From: Sphingobacterium sp. xlx-96
GTDB taxonomy: Bacteria > Bacteroidota > Bacteroidia > Sphingobacteriales > Sphingobacteriaceae
Assembly (NCBI RefSeq): GCF_011007365.1
Contig: NZ_WFKM01000010.1
Coordinates: 62,001 to 126,000 of the forward strand
Length of the DNA stretch: 64,000 bases
Direction of reading: 5' to 3'
Part shown: positions 1 through 8,533 of the stretch, piece after piece
Numbering within the stretch: position 1 is the first letter of the stretch
How the letters are laid out: the number at the start of each line of letters is the position of its first letter
Made by a program: the position numbers and the translations under genes
The notes under the pieces: model-generated
Databases searched by the model: none
What the model saw: only the letters and a program-made list of their open reading frames with translations
What the model was told of the DNA's origin: nothing

Positions 1-101
1 TTGGAAGGTTGAAGCGAATAAATTGATAGCCCGATAAAGACCAAAAATGTCACGACAGTACCTCCTAGAAAAAATGTTCTTGCTTGTGATTTAGATAACA
101 T
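1..101 (-). CDS. N-terminal fragment of a membrane-anchored protein, possibly NorC-like cytochrome c
   Basis: An ATG at 101 opens a minus-strand frame that runs off the window edge, giving 33 residues that start MLSKSQARTFFLGG and continue as one hydrophobic segment. This is a short basic N-terminus followed by a single membrane anchor. From memory of the family it resembles the start of the membrane-anchored cytochrome c subunit of nitric oxide reductase (NorC type) in Bacteroidota, but the heme-binding CxxCH lies outside the window, so the name is a guess. A TACTTTTG -7 element lies 47 bases upstream. What is certain is only a partial gene with an N-terminal anchor. Confidence 0.5.
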   Translation of the reverse strand, partial: MLSKSQARTFFLGGTVVTFLVFIGLSIYSLQPS

Positions 102-147
102 GAGTCATAAGTTTGGAAAACGTAGAAAATCTGTTTGTTTCGTCCAA

Positions 148-155
148 CAAAAGTA
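148..155 (-). promoter_or_regulatory. -7 promoter element for the edge gene
   Basis: On the minus strand this reads TACTTTTG, a full match to the Bacteroidota -7 consensus TAnnTTTG, 47 bases upstream of the ATG at 101. No clear -33 TTG lies at the right distance, so it is only a half promoter. Confidence 0.4.
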
Positions 156-395
156 AAGACAAAGGATTTCCTTCTTTATGACCTTACTCATATCCTGCAA
201 TATTTTTAATTTTTTGTTACGAAATATGTAAAGCGTATGCAAACTATTTGCCTTTTGCCGGTTCTGGTCTGGATGCTTATATAATCTATAAAATAGCAGA
301 GACTACGGTACTAAAAAGAAAGACCAACAAATCCCCCACATTATTTTTCGTAACGATCGTCTATACAAAAAAATGTTCAATGGTATATGTTAAGT

Positions 396-1517
396 TTAAC
401 TGGTCTTTTTATGGTTCAAAATCGCCCAACCATTAAGGAAAACCGCAAATCCAATCATTATCAAGAAATGGTATTGAATGTTAGCAAAACCGCTTCCCTT
501 TAGTACAATCATCCGCATAACTTCTATGAAGTATGTTATCGGGCTGATTTGTGCGATGTTATAGGCCCAACGTGGCATACTATCAATGGGTGTAAATAGT
601 CCACTCATAAGGATAAAAATCATCATAAAGAAAAACGCTACGGACATAGCCTGTTGCTGTGTTTCGGAATAGGTAGAAATCAGCAAACCCAAGCCCAATA
701 CCGCAATCAGGTAAATGGCTAAATAGGTATATAACAACAGTAGATTGCCCGCCGGAACTATACCGTAAATCAGCCAACCGACACCGAAAAGTCCACCACT
801 AAACACGACTAAACCGATAACCCAAAATGGGATAAGTTTGCCCAAAATAAACTGATATTTTTTGATAGGTGCTACATTGATTTGTTCGATTGTACCGACT
901 TCTTTTTCCTTTACGATATTCAAGGCACACATATAAGCGCCAATCATTGTAACCAACAAGACCAAAATCCCCGGAACCATATAAAAGTGGTAATTCATTG
1001 AGGAGTTAAACCAATTTGAAGTCGTCACTGCAATAGTTGGTACGGGAGTCAATCTTGGTAACTGGATCCATTTCAAACGAATATCTATATTATAATCGGC
1101 AATAATCCGATTGAGGTAGGTACCACCAAGATTGGCTTTCACACCATTAATGGCATTGACCGCTAAAAACAATTGTTGTTCGTCTTGCCGTATCAGATTA
1201 CGTTCAAAATCCTGCGGTATTTCCAAAATCAGATCAGCTTCGTCATTTTCCATTTGCTTAAATGCCTCAGCGAACCCGTTGGTATAATCTGTTAATTTGA
1301 AATAACTGGATGCGCCAATTTTAGCTACTAGTTGGTGTGAATATGTGGAATGATCGTGATCAACGATGGCAATATTAATGTTCTTTACTTCGTAATCGGC
1401 CGCCAAGGGAAGTATCAACAGTTGTATTATGGGTACTACGAACAGTAACGGCAATAATCCTTTGTTACGGAATATCTGCCGAAACTCTTTCTGCAATAAA
1501 AATCGTAGTGTTCTCAT
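396..1517 (-). CDS. ABC-2 type transporter permease (second of two)
   Basis: This 373-residue protein is one of two membrane subunits of an ABC-2 type exporter of the YbhF/G/S/R kind. It shows the usual architecture: an N-terminal membrane helix (about residues 15-40), a large periplasmic domain to about residue 170, then five or six membrane helices holding the conserved VKEKEVGTIEQINVAP loop. It is the last gene of a six-gene minus-strand operon and overlaps the preceding permease gene by 4 bases (ATGA), which suggests translational coupling. The two permeases would form a heterodimer powered by the two ATPases upstream. The substrate is unknown; relatives export drugs or other small molecules. 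Confidence 0.92.
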   Translation of the reverse strand: MRTLRFLLQKEFRQIFRNKGLLPLLFVVPIIQLLILPLAADYEVKNINIAIVDHDHSTYSHQLVAKIGASSYFKLTDYTNGFAEAFKQMENDEADLILEIPQDFERNLIRQDEQQLFLAVNAINGVKANLGGTYLNRIIADYNIDIRLKWIQLPRLTPVPTIAVTTSNWFNSSMNYHFYMVPGILVLLVTMIGAYMCALNIVKEKEVGTIEQINVAPIKKYQFILGKLIPFWVIGLVVFSGGLFGVGWLIYGIVPAGNLLLLYTYLAIYLIAVLGLGLLISTYSETQQQAMSVAFFFMMIFILMSGLFTPIDSMPRWAYNIAQISPITYFIEVMRMIVLKGSGFANIQYHFLIMIGFAVFLNGWAILNHKKTS

Positions 1518-2620
1518 ACCAATCTGATTTTAAATTTTTTGATATTAATTAAAAGCAAAACAAAGGTCATTCCCGACAGGATAAGTGTCTCTTTCCATAT
1601 AGCCGCAAATCCCAGCCCTTTTACCATAATGGATTTGATAATGATGTAATACCATTTTGCAGGAATAATATGTGATACAAGCTGTAAAGGATAAGGCATA
1701 TTCTCTAACGGAAACATGAACCCTGTAAACAGTATAGACGGCACTAACATGCCCATAAGCGAAATCAACATTGCAGATTGTTGAGAAGCGGTTACATTGG
1801 AAATCAGTAAACCTAAACAAAGTGCAGTAATGATAAAAAGCATACTCACTCCGTATAGCAATATTATACTGCCGTTCACCGGCATTCCCAACACAAAAAC
1901 ACTCAATAACAATATGACTGTCAGGTTTATAAGAGATAAAACAAAATACGGTATGGCTTTCGAAATAATGACCAAAAAGGGATTAAACGGCGATACCAAT
2001 AAAACTTCCATCGTTCCTGTTTCCTTTTCCTTCACGATGGAAACGGAGGTCATCAACACACAAATTAACAGTAAAATGAGGGCCATAATACCGGGAACAA
2101 AATTTACCGATGCCCTTAGTTCGGGGTTGTAAATCATTCGCACTTCTGTATTTATATGGTAGGGCAGTTGTTGCAATTGTAAGATTTCATTCTGATAATC
2201 CATAATAACTTGAGAGGCGTAACTACTTAATGTAGTAGCTGTATTCGGATCGGAAGCATCGGTAATCAATTGTACCTGTGCTTTGTTTTGGTGCAGTAAA
2301 TCCTTGTTGAAATTGGCGGGGAAAACAATTGCCATTTTTATTTCCCCTTGTTTGAAAGCTTTTTCGATTTGTTGATGGCTTAACAGCGATTGCTCAATTT
2401 CAAATTGCCGACTTACTTCAAATTTTCCAATAATTTGTTGAGAAGCATTATCTTTTGCATAATCGCAGATAGCGATTTTTGCATTTTTGATTTCATTGGT
2501 AAGGGCAAAACCAAAAAGTATAATCTGCACAATGGGCAGACCAAACAGCATCAACAGAGTCTTCCGGTCGCGAAAAACATGTAGAAATTCCTTTTTTACG
2601 AATGTGATGAACTGTTTCAT
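1514..2620 (-). CDS. ABC-2 type transporter permease (first of two)
   Basis: This 368-residue protein is the partner permease of the same ABC-2 exporter. It has an N-terminal membrane helix near residues 20-42, an extracytoplasmic domain to about residue 165, and a C-terminal bundle of membrane helices. The family loop VKEKETGTMEVLLVSPF is at about residue 195. It lies 3 bases after the 250-residue ATPase gene and overlaps the next permease by 4 bases, so all are probably cotranscribed. Sequence similarity to the neighbouring permease is visible over the whole length, in keeping with an old duplication giving a heterodimeric channel. Confidence 0.92.
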   Translation of the reverse strand: MKQFITFVKKEFLHVFRDRKTLLMLFGLPIVQIILFGFALTNEIKNAKIAICDYAKDNASQQIIGKFEVSRQFEIEQSLLSHQQIEKAFKQGEIKMAIVFPANFNKDLLHQNKAQVQLITDASDPNTATTLSSYASQVIMDYQNEILQLQQLPYHINTEVRMIYNPELRASVNFVPGIMALILLLICVLMTSVSIVKEKETGTMEVLLVSPFNPFLVIISKAIPYFVLSLINLTVILLLSVFVLGMPVNGSIILLYGVSMLFIITALCLGLLISNVTASQQSAMLISLMGMLVPSILFTGFMFPLENMPYPLQLVSHIIPAKWYYIIIKSIMVKGLGFAAIWKETLILSGMTFVLLLINIKKFKIRLV

Positions 2621-2623
2621 TAT

Positions 2624-3376
2624 TTAGTCTGATTTTCTTTTAGCTCCTCTTGCCAGTTCATAAAATACCTCATCCATTGAAGCTACAGTATATTGTTGTT
2701 TCAGATTAGCAGGTGTATCCAGCGCTTTGATTTCGCCGTCTACCATCATCGAAATACGGTTGCAGTATTCAGCTTCATCCATATAATGCGTTGTTACAAA
2801 TACAGTAATGTCATTATCAGCTGCCTGATAGATCAAATCCCAAAACTGCCGTCTTGTAACCGGGTCCACGCCTCCGGTAGGTTCGTCCAAAAAAACAATC
2901 TTGGGTTCATGGAGAATAGCTACTGAAAAAGATAGCTTTTGCTTCCACCCTAAAGGCAATGAGCCTACCATTTTTTTTGCTTCACCTCCCATTCCTAATT
3001 TTGTAATAAGTTCCTCACTTTTGACTTTCAGTTGTCTATCAGATAATCCGTAAATACCCCCAAAAAAGTGGATATTTTCAAGGACCGTCAAATCTTCGTA
3101 CAAAGAAAACTTTTGGCTCATATAACCAATGTTCTTTTTGATTGCTTCGGTCTGTTTATAAATATCAAACCCTGCAATGGTAGCCGTTCCCGAAGTGGGT
3201 TTTGACAATCCGCACAGCATCCGCATGGCAGTTGTTTTTCCTGCTCCATTCGCGCCGAGAAAACCGAATATTTCTCCTCTGCACACATCAAAAGTTATTT
3301 CGTTTGCAGCGATGAAATCGCCAAAACATTTTGTAAGCTTGTCGGTATGGATTACAATTTCATCGGTCATTTCCAT
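2624..3376 (-). CDS. ABC transporter ATP-binding protein (YbhF C-half type)
   Basis: This 250-residue cytoplasmic ATPase drives the exporter. It has Walker A (GANGAGKTT, about residue 42), Walker B (IVFLDEPTGGVDP, about 160) and the H-loop (TTHYMDEAEYC, about 196). Its signature motif is LPLGWKQKL in place of the canonical LSGGMKQ; this variant is typical of the second ATPase half of E. coli YbhF, where both halves are fused in one protein. Here the halves are separate genes overlapping by up to 17 bases. ATG codons at 3376 and 3370 are both possible starts. Confidence 0.93.
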   Translation of the reverse strand: MEMTDEIVIHTDKLTKCFGDFIAANEITFDVCRGEIFGFLGANGAGKTTAMRMLCGLSKPTSGTATIAGFDIYKQTEAIKKNIGYMSQKFSLYEDLTVLENIHFFGGIYGLSDRQLKVKSEELITKLGMGGEAKKMVGSLPLGWKQKLSFSVAILHEPKIVFLDEPTGGVDPVTRRQFWDLIYQAADNDITVFVTTHYMDEAEYCNRISMMVDGEIKALDTPANLKQQYTVASMDEVFYELARGAKRKSD

Positions 3377-4286
3377 TCATCAGTTTAATAAAGCAATCTT
3401 CAATAGTTGGTTTGATTGGCTTTAGCTCAATACTAGTATGTTGTCGATCCTTCAAAAGATAGACAAGTTCATGTTGTTGCTCATTTTCATCGTTTGAAAA
3501 AGTTATGTGATGATAAGCTCCAAAAGCGTTACAGCTTTTAATAATTTCAATTTTCCTTAAATCATCCAACAATTTTCCCATATTGTCCGACCTTACGGCA
3601 AATAACTTTTCGGCATATTGTTGGATAACGTTTTCAGGCTTATCAATGGACAAGATGCTACCGTTCTGTATCAGGGCAATGCGTTCACAGAGTATAGCTT
3701 CATCCATATAGGGTGTGGAAACCAAAATGGTAATATCTTGTTTTTTGAGCTGTTTCAGCATTTCCCAAAATTCCTTTCTCGAAACCACATCAACTCCTGT
3801 GGTAGGTTCGTCTAGAAACAATACGGTAGGACGATGGATTAAAGCACAGCACAAAGCCAATTTCTGTTTCATTCCTCCGGATAATTTTCCGGCTCTGCGG
3901 TTTTTGAAAGGTTCTAACTGCGCGTAAATATCTTTGATAAGATGATAGTTTTCCTCGATTCGGGTGTTGAATACCGTTGCAAAAAAGTTGAGGTTTTCTT
4001 CAACAGACAAATCTTGGTACAAAGAGAATTTTCCTGGCATATATCCTACTCTCTTACGGATGATTTTATAATCATTAACCACATCTAAACCGCTTATGGA
4101 AGCTGTTCCCGCATCAGGTAACAGCAAAGTGGTGAGTATGCGGAAAATACTGGTCTTGCCGGCTCCGTCAGGACCAATCAAACCAAACAGTTCGCCTTTT
4201 CCAACTTCAAAAGAAATACCTTTTACAGCTTGGACCGCTCCTTTGTTGTAGGACTTAGAAATACCATTAAGAACAACGTCTGTCAT
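3360..4286 (-). CDS. ABC transporter ATP-binding protein (YbhF N-half type)
   Basis: This 308-residue ATPase is the canonical partner of the pair. It has Walker A GPDGAGKTS at about residue 39, signature LSGGMKQKL at about 138, Walker B VLFLDEPTTGVD at about 157 and a C-terminal extension of some 80 residues that probably contacts the membrane subunits. It starts 5 bases after the HlyD gene and overlaps the next ATPase gene. With one canonical and one degenerate signature motif, the two ATPases probably form an asymmetric heterodimer. The family pairing is certain; the transported substrate is not known. Confidence 0.93.
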   Translation of the reverse strand: MTDVVLNGISKSYNKGAVQAVKGISFEVGKGELFGLIGPDGAGKTSIFRILTTLLLPDAGTASISGLDVVNDYKIIRKRVGYMPGKFSLYQDLSVEENLNFFATVFNTRIEENYHLIKDIYAQLEPFKNRRAGKLSGGMKQKLALCCALIHRPTVLFLDEPTTGVDVVSRKEFWEMLKQLKKQDITILVSTPYMDEAILCERIALIQNGSILSIDKPENVIQQYAEKLFAVRSDNMGKLLDDLRKIEIIKSCNAFGAYHHITFSNDENEQQHELVYLLKDRQHTSIELKPIKPTIEDCFIKLMNGNDR

Positions 4287-4291
4287 AATTA

Positions 4292-5191
4292 TTAGAACTT
4301 AATTTCGCCATACATTCCGATTTTGAATAAACCATCATTCTTTACTTTCACTTTAATGGCATAAACCATATTTGCGCGTTCGTCTTTGGTTTGAATGGTT
4401 TTTGGTGTAAACTCAGCTTTGTCACTAATCCAGGTTACAATTCCTTCGACTTGGCGATATCCAGCTTTTCCGTCATCAGTCAACACGTTTACTTGCTGAT
4501 TGAGCTTGATTTGCGGCAACTGATTTCCGGTAACATATGCCCTAAGCATAACATTGGAGAGGTCGGCAATTTTGTACAACGGCTTACCTATGCTTGCCAT
4601 CTCATTAGCTTCAGCATACTTTGTCAGCACGGTTCCATTGATCGGATTGATAAGTTTGCATTTGCTCAATTGATCTTCCAATTGTTCAATCTGTACCTGC
4701 AAAGGAACAACGTCTTTGCTAATACCATCACTTAATATGCTCAACGATGATTTTTGGGCTTCGATTTGTTTCTTCAATACCTCTACTTGTGCTTTGATGT
4801 CATCCAATTGTTTTGGCGTTGCGGCATCCCCCTTTACCAGATTTTCTATCCGGTTTTTTTCTCTTTCGGCGGTCCGTAATTGTTCCTGCAACGCGGATAG
4901 TTGTACCGGAATATTTGGCTTTTTACCCAACAATGCTGTGACCTGTGTTTCCAGTTGCTTTTTCTTCAGATACAACTGAATACTGTCTATATATCCTATG
5001 TTTTGTCCGGCTTGCAAGGCTTGCCCTTCCTGTATATCAAAAGTTTTCAATACACCCTGTGCTTCAGCTGATATAATGGTTTCCTCTGCTTCAAAGGAAC
5101 CAGAAGCATCAAACGTTTCCTGCTTATTATTACAGGAAACCGTTGTTAATAAATTACCTGCTATGATGATTGATATTAGAAGATGTTTCAT
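4292..5191 (-). CDS. HlyD/MFP-family periplasmic adaptor lipoprotein
   Basis: This 299-residue protein bridges the inner-membrane exporter to the TolC-type channel. Its N-terminus is a lipoprotein signal peptide with Cys at residue 20 (TVSCNN), so it is lipid-anchored rather than membrane-spanning. A short lipoyl-like segment (about residues 36-70) flanks a long coiled-coil hairpin (about 75-185) rich in Gln, Glu and Lys, followed by a beta-barrel domain (about 190-299) with the family motif INPINGTVLTKY. It lies between the tolC-like gene (16-base gap) and the ATPase genes (5-base gap). Confidence 0.9.
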   Translation of the reverse strand: MKHLLISIIIAGNLLTTVSCNNKQETFDASGSFEAEETIISAEAQGVLKTFDIQEGQALQAGQNIGYIDSIQLYLKKKQLETQVTALLGKKPNIPVQLSALQEQLRTAEREKNRIENLVKGDAATPKQLDDIKAQVEVLKKQIEAQKSSLSILSDGISKDVVPLQVQIEQLEDQLSKCKLINPINGTVLTKYAEANEMASIGKPLYKIADLSNVMLRAYVTGNQLPQIKLNQQVNVLTDDGKAGYRQVEGIVTWISDKAEFTPKTIQTKDERANMVYAIKVKVKNDGLFKIGMYGEIKF

Positions 5192-5207
5192 TGTATCTAT
5201 TGTTTTG

Positions 5208-6500
5208 TTAATTGCCTGCTGTTGTTTTGAAATTGTACCGGGCCATTAAAAGCTGTATTTCATGTAAAATCAAATTTTGCTTTGCCTGGTCTTCTGCGTT
5301 GATATACGTGAGGTAATCGTTAGTCGTTGACGTACCGTACTCCAATTGTTTTTGAGCAGATAGTTTTACATTTTCTCTCAAACGGATGATATCGTAGTCG
5401 GTCTGTATCAACTCTTGCAGTTTTGCGATTTCATTATTCTGCTGTTTGAGAGTTAAGTTCGTATTGAACAAGAATGTTTCCTTTTGTACATCCAATGAAT
5501 TTTGATTGAGCGAAATCAATTTCTTATCTTGTTTTTGTGTATAAAAATTAGTTACATTCCACGAGAGGCGTACACCGCCAATATAATACAAATCAAAATC
5601 ATTGTTCAGCATATTCAATCCAGGCCTACCATAACCACCGTTTACGAAAACACCGAAACGTGGCAGAGTTCGATCATCGATAAGCTTGTTCTGAACATCA
5701 AAAATTTTCTTTTGTACGTCAAATAATTTTAGTTCGGGACGATTGATTTCTGTAACCAACGAAGGCGGGTAAGGCTTTTCCAGCACAATATTTTCATCGA
5801 CGGTCTGGTTTATGAAAAGTGAAAGCATATCTGTGTAACCTTTGCGTGTAGCTTTCTGTTCGATACAGCGTTGCTCGGCTTTCAGCAATTCCGCTTTCAG
5901 TATATCGGCACTACTTTTTAAAGCTATACCATTTGCTATCGCAACTTTGCTTTTTTCTACACCAGAAACAATGTCCTTTTTAAGGATTTCGGTTTGGACC
6001 AACTGTGCGTCAATCAGAAGAATACCGAAATACAATTGGTTGATACGTTCTTTCAACTTGTAGAGCTCAACTTCGACTTTTTGTTGTTCCGCAACCGTAT
6101 TAGCATTTATAAATTCCCTTTGGTGCTGGACTGTAAAGAAGTCTGTAATGGGTTGAGAAATCTCTCCATACAGTTTGTACTGGTCTTTACTAATCATAGG
6201 AATATCAATACCGGGCAGTGAAATGGGGATTTGAGTAACGTCTGATTGATAACTACCTTGTCCTAAAATTTGAATTTGTGGTAACAATCCTTTTGAAGCA
6301 TTGGTAATCGAATACTCTTTTGTCTTAGCAATAAGGGCATATTGCCGAACCAACGGATAGTTGCTTTGCGCAAGTTGATAACAGCCATTCAAAGTAAGCG
6401 ACTTCGCATTTTGAGCAATGCCAAAACTGTTTGTTAATAAGAAGCAACTGATAGCTGTCAACGCATTTCGAAATATTGCTTTTTTTCTCTTTTTAATCAT
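5208..6500 (-). CDS. TolC-family outer-membrane efflux protein
   Basis: This 430-residue protein has a cleavable signal peptide (about residues 1-29, ending FGIAQ-N) and the two-fold repeated helical pattern of outer-membrane efflux channels, with long amphipathic helices around residues 150-215 and 360-425. It is the first gene of the operon that continues through HlyD, two ATPases and two permeases, so the operon encodes a complete tripartite efflux system across both membranes. No regulator gene (TetR or MarR) lies next to it. A perfect palindrome at 6841-6860 upstream is a candidate control site. Confidence 0.9.
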   Translation of the reverse strand: MIKKRKKAIFRNALTAISCFLLTNSFGIAQNAKSLTLNGCYQLAQSNYPLVRQYALIAKTKEYSITNASKGLLPQIQILGQGSYQSDVTQIPISLPGIDIPMISKDQYKLYGEISQPITDFFTVQHQREFINANTVAEQQKVEVELYKLKERINQLYFGILLIDAQLVQTEILKKDIVSGVEKSKVAIANGIALKSSADILKAELLKAEQRCIEQKATRKGYTDMLSLFINQTVDENIVLEKPYPPSLVTEINRPELKLFDVQKKIFDVQNKLIDDRTLPRFGVFVNGGYGRPGLNMLNNDFDLYYIGGVRLSWNVTNFYTQKQDKKLISLNQNSLDVQKETFLFNTNLTLKQQNNEIAKLQELIQTDYDIIRLRENVKLSAQKQLEYGTSTTNDYLTYINAEDQAKQNLILHEIQLLMARYNFKTTAGN

Positions 6501-7238
6501 CGCATTAATTGTTTTGTTTTAACCTTTTGATTAATTGACAGGCAAAAAACACACTATGTATCCAAAATACCTATTGCCCATATTGCAATCAAGGCTTTCT
6601 TTACTCCATTAGGACATTGAAATTTACCGGGTCCGAAAACAGGCTAGGCTAAGCCCCTTACAAAAAAAGGTCATGTCTAAAAGGTAAATTAAAAGGTCTA
6701 CAGGCTCTAATTCAACTCTTTTCTCTTTATCTTACGGACGAGGGAAAAGTTCTCTTACATCTTTTGTAAATGCATTTGCTTTAAAACCTTCGGCTCTGCT
6801 CTTGCTCTAGCTCCTTATAAAAATAGGCAAATCAGGATTTTATATCAACAGGTTGATATAATTTTCAGCAATCGTTGTAAGATTTTCATTCATTTAAGTC
6901 TATCATTATTGACAACTGGAAATATTCTGCAACACGTTTGTTAAGTTTCTTTCTCATTCTAAGTTGAAATTATACATGCCACTATCAACTGCAGAGCCTT
7001 GTTCCGAACACATCTAATTTTGCAGAATTAGCTTAAGTAACATATGTGTGGCATTAGTTTTGTTTGAACAATTAAAAGATTAAAATAAAAAATAGCCGCA
7101 TAGCAGAACTATCCAAATACGAATGTCCGCAAAGCATGCCCACTACTAGAAAATTATATCATAAGCTCGTTACTATCGGTTCGGAACTACCAGCTGGCGG
7201 ATGACAAATGAAAATCAAGAAAATAAAATTAAATACAT
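6501..7238. other. Intergenic region between divergent efflux operon and lipoprotein gene
   Basis: This 738-base stretch separates the divergent tolC-like and DUF4382 genes. It holds a perfect palindrome at 6841-6860 with a possible minus-strand promoter beside it. Short open frames are present on both strands, for example a plus-strand frame of about 42 codons ending near 7203, but none has a start codon, recognised family or other support. Nothing else was identified. Confidence 0.6.
6813..6860 (-). promoter_or_regulatory. Palindromic operator candidate overlapping a possible promoter
   Basis: Bases 6841-6860 form a perfect inverted repeat of two 9-base arms (TATATCAAC and GTTGATATA) around a 2-base centre. 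On the minus strand a TTG inside the second half is followed after 20 bases by TATTTTTA, one mismatch from TAnnTTTG. The palindrome would then overlap the -33 region of a promoter pointing to the efflux operon about 310 bases away. A dimeric winged-helix repressor site is inferred; no cognate regulator is identified. Confidence 0.4.
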
Positions 7239-8024
7239 ATGAAAACTGCTTTTAACATTTACAAATTAGGCCTTGGCATCCTAGCGTTAGGTTTCTTGTC
7301 TGCTTGCAGCTCTGAGAACGGCCCTTCAACAGGTAGAACTCCTCTAACAGTCAAGATAACAGATGCTCCTGCAAATTACGATGCAATACATCTTAATATC
7401 GATGAGATTGAAATAAGAACCAGTGGTGGAAAAGAGGAAATCGATATTGATGGTCTTCCTTTCGACATTCTTCAGTATCGACTTGGCAAAGACACAGTAC
7501 TGGCGAGTCACGATGTACCATCGGGGTTTATTCAAGAAATTAGACTAAAATTAGAAGATACCGGCAACACCATCGTTGTCGATGGCAAAACGTATCCGTT
7601 AACCACACCGAGCGGGCAATCTTCAGGCGTAAAAATAAAAATACAGGAAGAGCTCCTTCCAGATGTCGCCTATACCCTCCTACTTGACTTTGACGCATCA
7701 AAATCTATTGTCGAAACAGGTAATGGAAAATACCTTCTAAAACCGGTAATCAGAGCCATCCCTGTAGCTGTATCAGGCACAGCCAAAGGAATCGTACTAC
7801 CTGTGGCCGCTTATCCAAAAATCTATGCAATAACAGGTACAGATACCATAGGAACTATTCCAAATGAAGTTGGCAACTTTTTCTTTCCGGGTATTCCACA
7901 AGGAAACTATAAAATACTTATAGAACCTACTGTGCCTACGTACGCCCCATATACCATCGAAAGTGTGGTAATCGAGAAAGGGGTGGTTAAAGACCTTGGT
8001 ACAATCAATTTAGTCGCTAAATAA
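7239..8024 (+). CDS. DUF4382 domain-containing lipoprotein
   Basis: This 261-residue protein begins with a lipoprotein signal peptide with lipobox LSAC (Cys near residue 23). Residues 34-165 match the DUF4382 pattern as I know it, with TVKITDAPANYDAIHLNIDEIEI at its start described here only by its key TDAP and residues Y-D-A. The remaining C-terminal 90 residues look like a small beta-sandwich of the carboxypeptidase-regulatory type. The function of DUF4382 is unknown; members are cell-surface or periplasmic lipoproteins. The gene stands alone and is closed by a strong terminator at 8058-8087. Confidence 0.85.
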   Translation: MKTAFNIYKLGLGILALGFLSACSSENGPSTGRTPLTVKITDAPANYDAIHLNIDEIEIRTSGGKEEIDIDGLPFDILQYRLGKDTVLASHDVPSGFIQEIRLKLEDTGNTIVVDGKTYPLTTPSGQSSGVKIKIQEELLPDVAYTLLLDFDASKSIVETGNGKYLLKPVIRAIPVAVSGTAKGIVLPVAAYPKIYAITGTDTIGTIPNEVGNFFFPGIPQGNYKILIEPTVPTYAPYTIESVVIEKGVVKDLGTINLVAK

Positions 8025-8057
8025 CTTCGTAATTTTTAGAATACCCCCCTATCTTAT

Positions 8058-8087
8058 AAGGCTACCGTAATACAGGTAGCCTTTTTT
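8058..8087 (+). terminator. Rho-independent terminator of the DUF4382 gene
   Basis: A 9-base stem (AAGGCTACC pairing with GGTAGCCTT) encloses an 8-base loop and is followed by a T-run ending at 8087. It lies 34 bases after the stop codon at 8024. Confidence 0.9.
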
Positions 8088-8145
8088 CAACCAGTCCAGA
8101 ATCTAAAAACAACAGTATACCAGTCCATTTTATCACATCCTTCCA

Positions 8146-8176
8146 TTGATAAAGTTAGGTATCCTAACTATATTTG
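8146..8176 (+). promoter_or_regulatory. Promoter with embedded palindromic operator, thioredoxin-like gene
   Basis: TTG at 8146-8148 and TATATTTG at 8169-8176 are separated by 20 bases, a full Bacteroidota promoter. The spacer holds a perfect palindrome at 8153-8169 with 7-base arms AGTTAGG and CCTAACT around TAT. A protein bound here would block RNA polymerase. It ends 49 bases before the ATG at 8218. The same layout is repeated at 8454-8485. Confidence 0.7.
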
Positions 8177-8217
8177 TTGAAGGTAATATTACCGTAGGAT
8201 AAATAAACTATACGAAC

Positions 8218-8451
8218 ATGTCAAAATCAATTTTCTATCACGCTGGATGCCCCATATGCGTTAGCGCAGAGCATGACATTATCAATCTTATTGGAGCAGA
8301 CAACGTAGAGGTCGTGCATTTAGGCGAGACTAGGAATCGCATTGAGGAGGCCGAGCAAGCCGGTGTAAAATCCGTTCCTGCTTTAGTTACGTCCCAAGGA
8401 AATGTACTGCATATCAACTTTGGCGCTTCCCTTGCCGATGTAAAAGGTTAA
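8218..8451 (+). CDS. Small thioredoxin-like protein with CPIC motif
   Basis: This 77-residue protein has a glutaredoxin/thioredoxin-like start (SIFYHAGCPICVSAE) with a CxxC redox motif at about residues 11-14, a central helix and a cis-Pro-like VPALV segment near residues 53-57. It lacks a signal peptide, so it should act in the cytoplasm as a thiol oxidoreductase or thiol carrier. It is much shorter than thioredoxin (about 105 residues) and closer to glutaredoxin in size. It sits alone behind its own operator-bearing promoter. The DUF2024 and MarR genes follow behind a second promoter of the same design, which suggests shared redox control. Confidence 0.8.
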   Translation: MSKSIFYHAGCPICVSAEHDIINLIGADNVEVVHLGETRNRIEEAEQAGVKSVPALVTSQGNVLHINFGASLADVKG

Positions 8452-8453
8452 AA

Positions 8454-8485
8454 TTTGCCCCATTTAGGTAGTATAACTACCTTTG
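8454..8485 (+). promoter_or_regulatory. Promoter with embedded palindromic operator, DUF2024-marR operon
   Basis: TTTG at 8454-8457 and TACCTTTG at 8478-8485 are separated by 20 bases. A perfect palindrome at 8466-8482 with arms AGGTAGT and ACTACCT around ATA sits between them and overlaps the -7 element. Its half-site agrees at 5 of 7 positions with the palindrome at 8153-8169, and its distance to the start codon (51 bases) is also alike. A single regulator, most simply the MarR protein at 8811, is inferred to bind both. Confidence 0.7.
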
Positions 8486-8533
8486 TGGGGCATTAATTAT
8501 TAAACAGAATCAATCATAATAAACAAATAAACA

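Noticed and set aside
216..354. Nine-base inverted repeat GTTACGAAA and TTTCGTAAC
   Set aside because: The arms are 121 bases apart, with no sign of a mobile element between them, and the sequence is AT-rich; likely chance.
7076..7203. Plus-strand frame of about 42 codons (including MPTTRKLYHKLVTIG) upstream of the DUF4382 gene
   Set aside because: It has coding-like composition but no start codon at its beginning, no recognised family and no promoter. It could be chance or a leader frame, so it is not called a gene.
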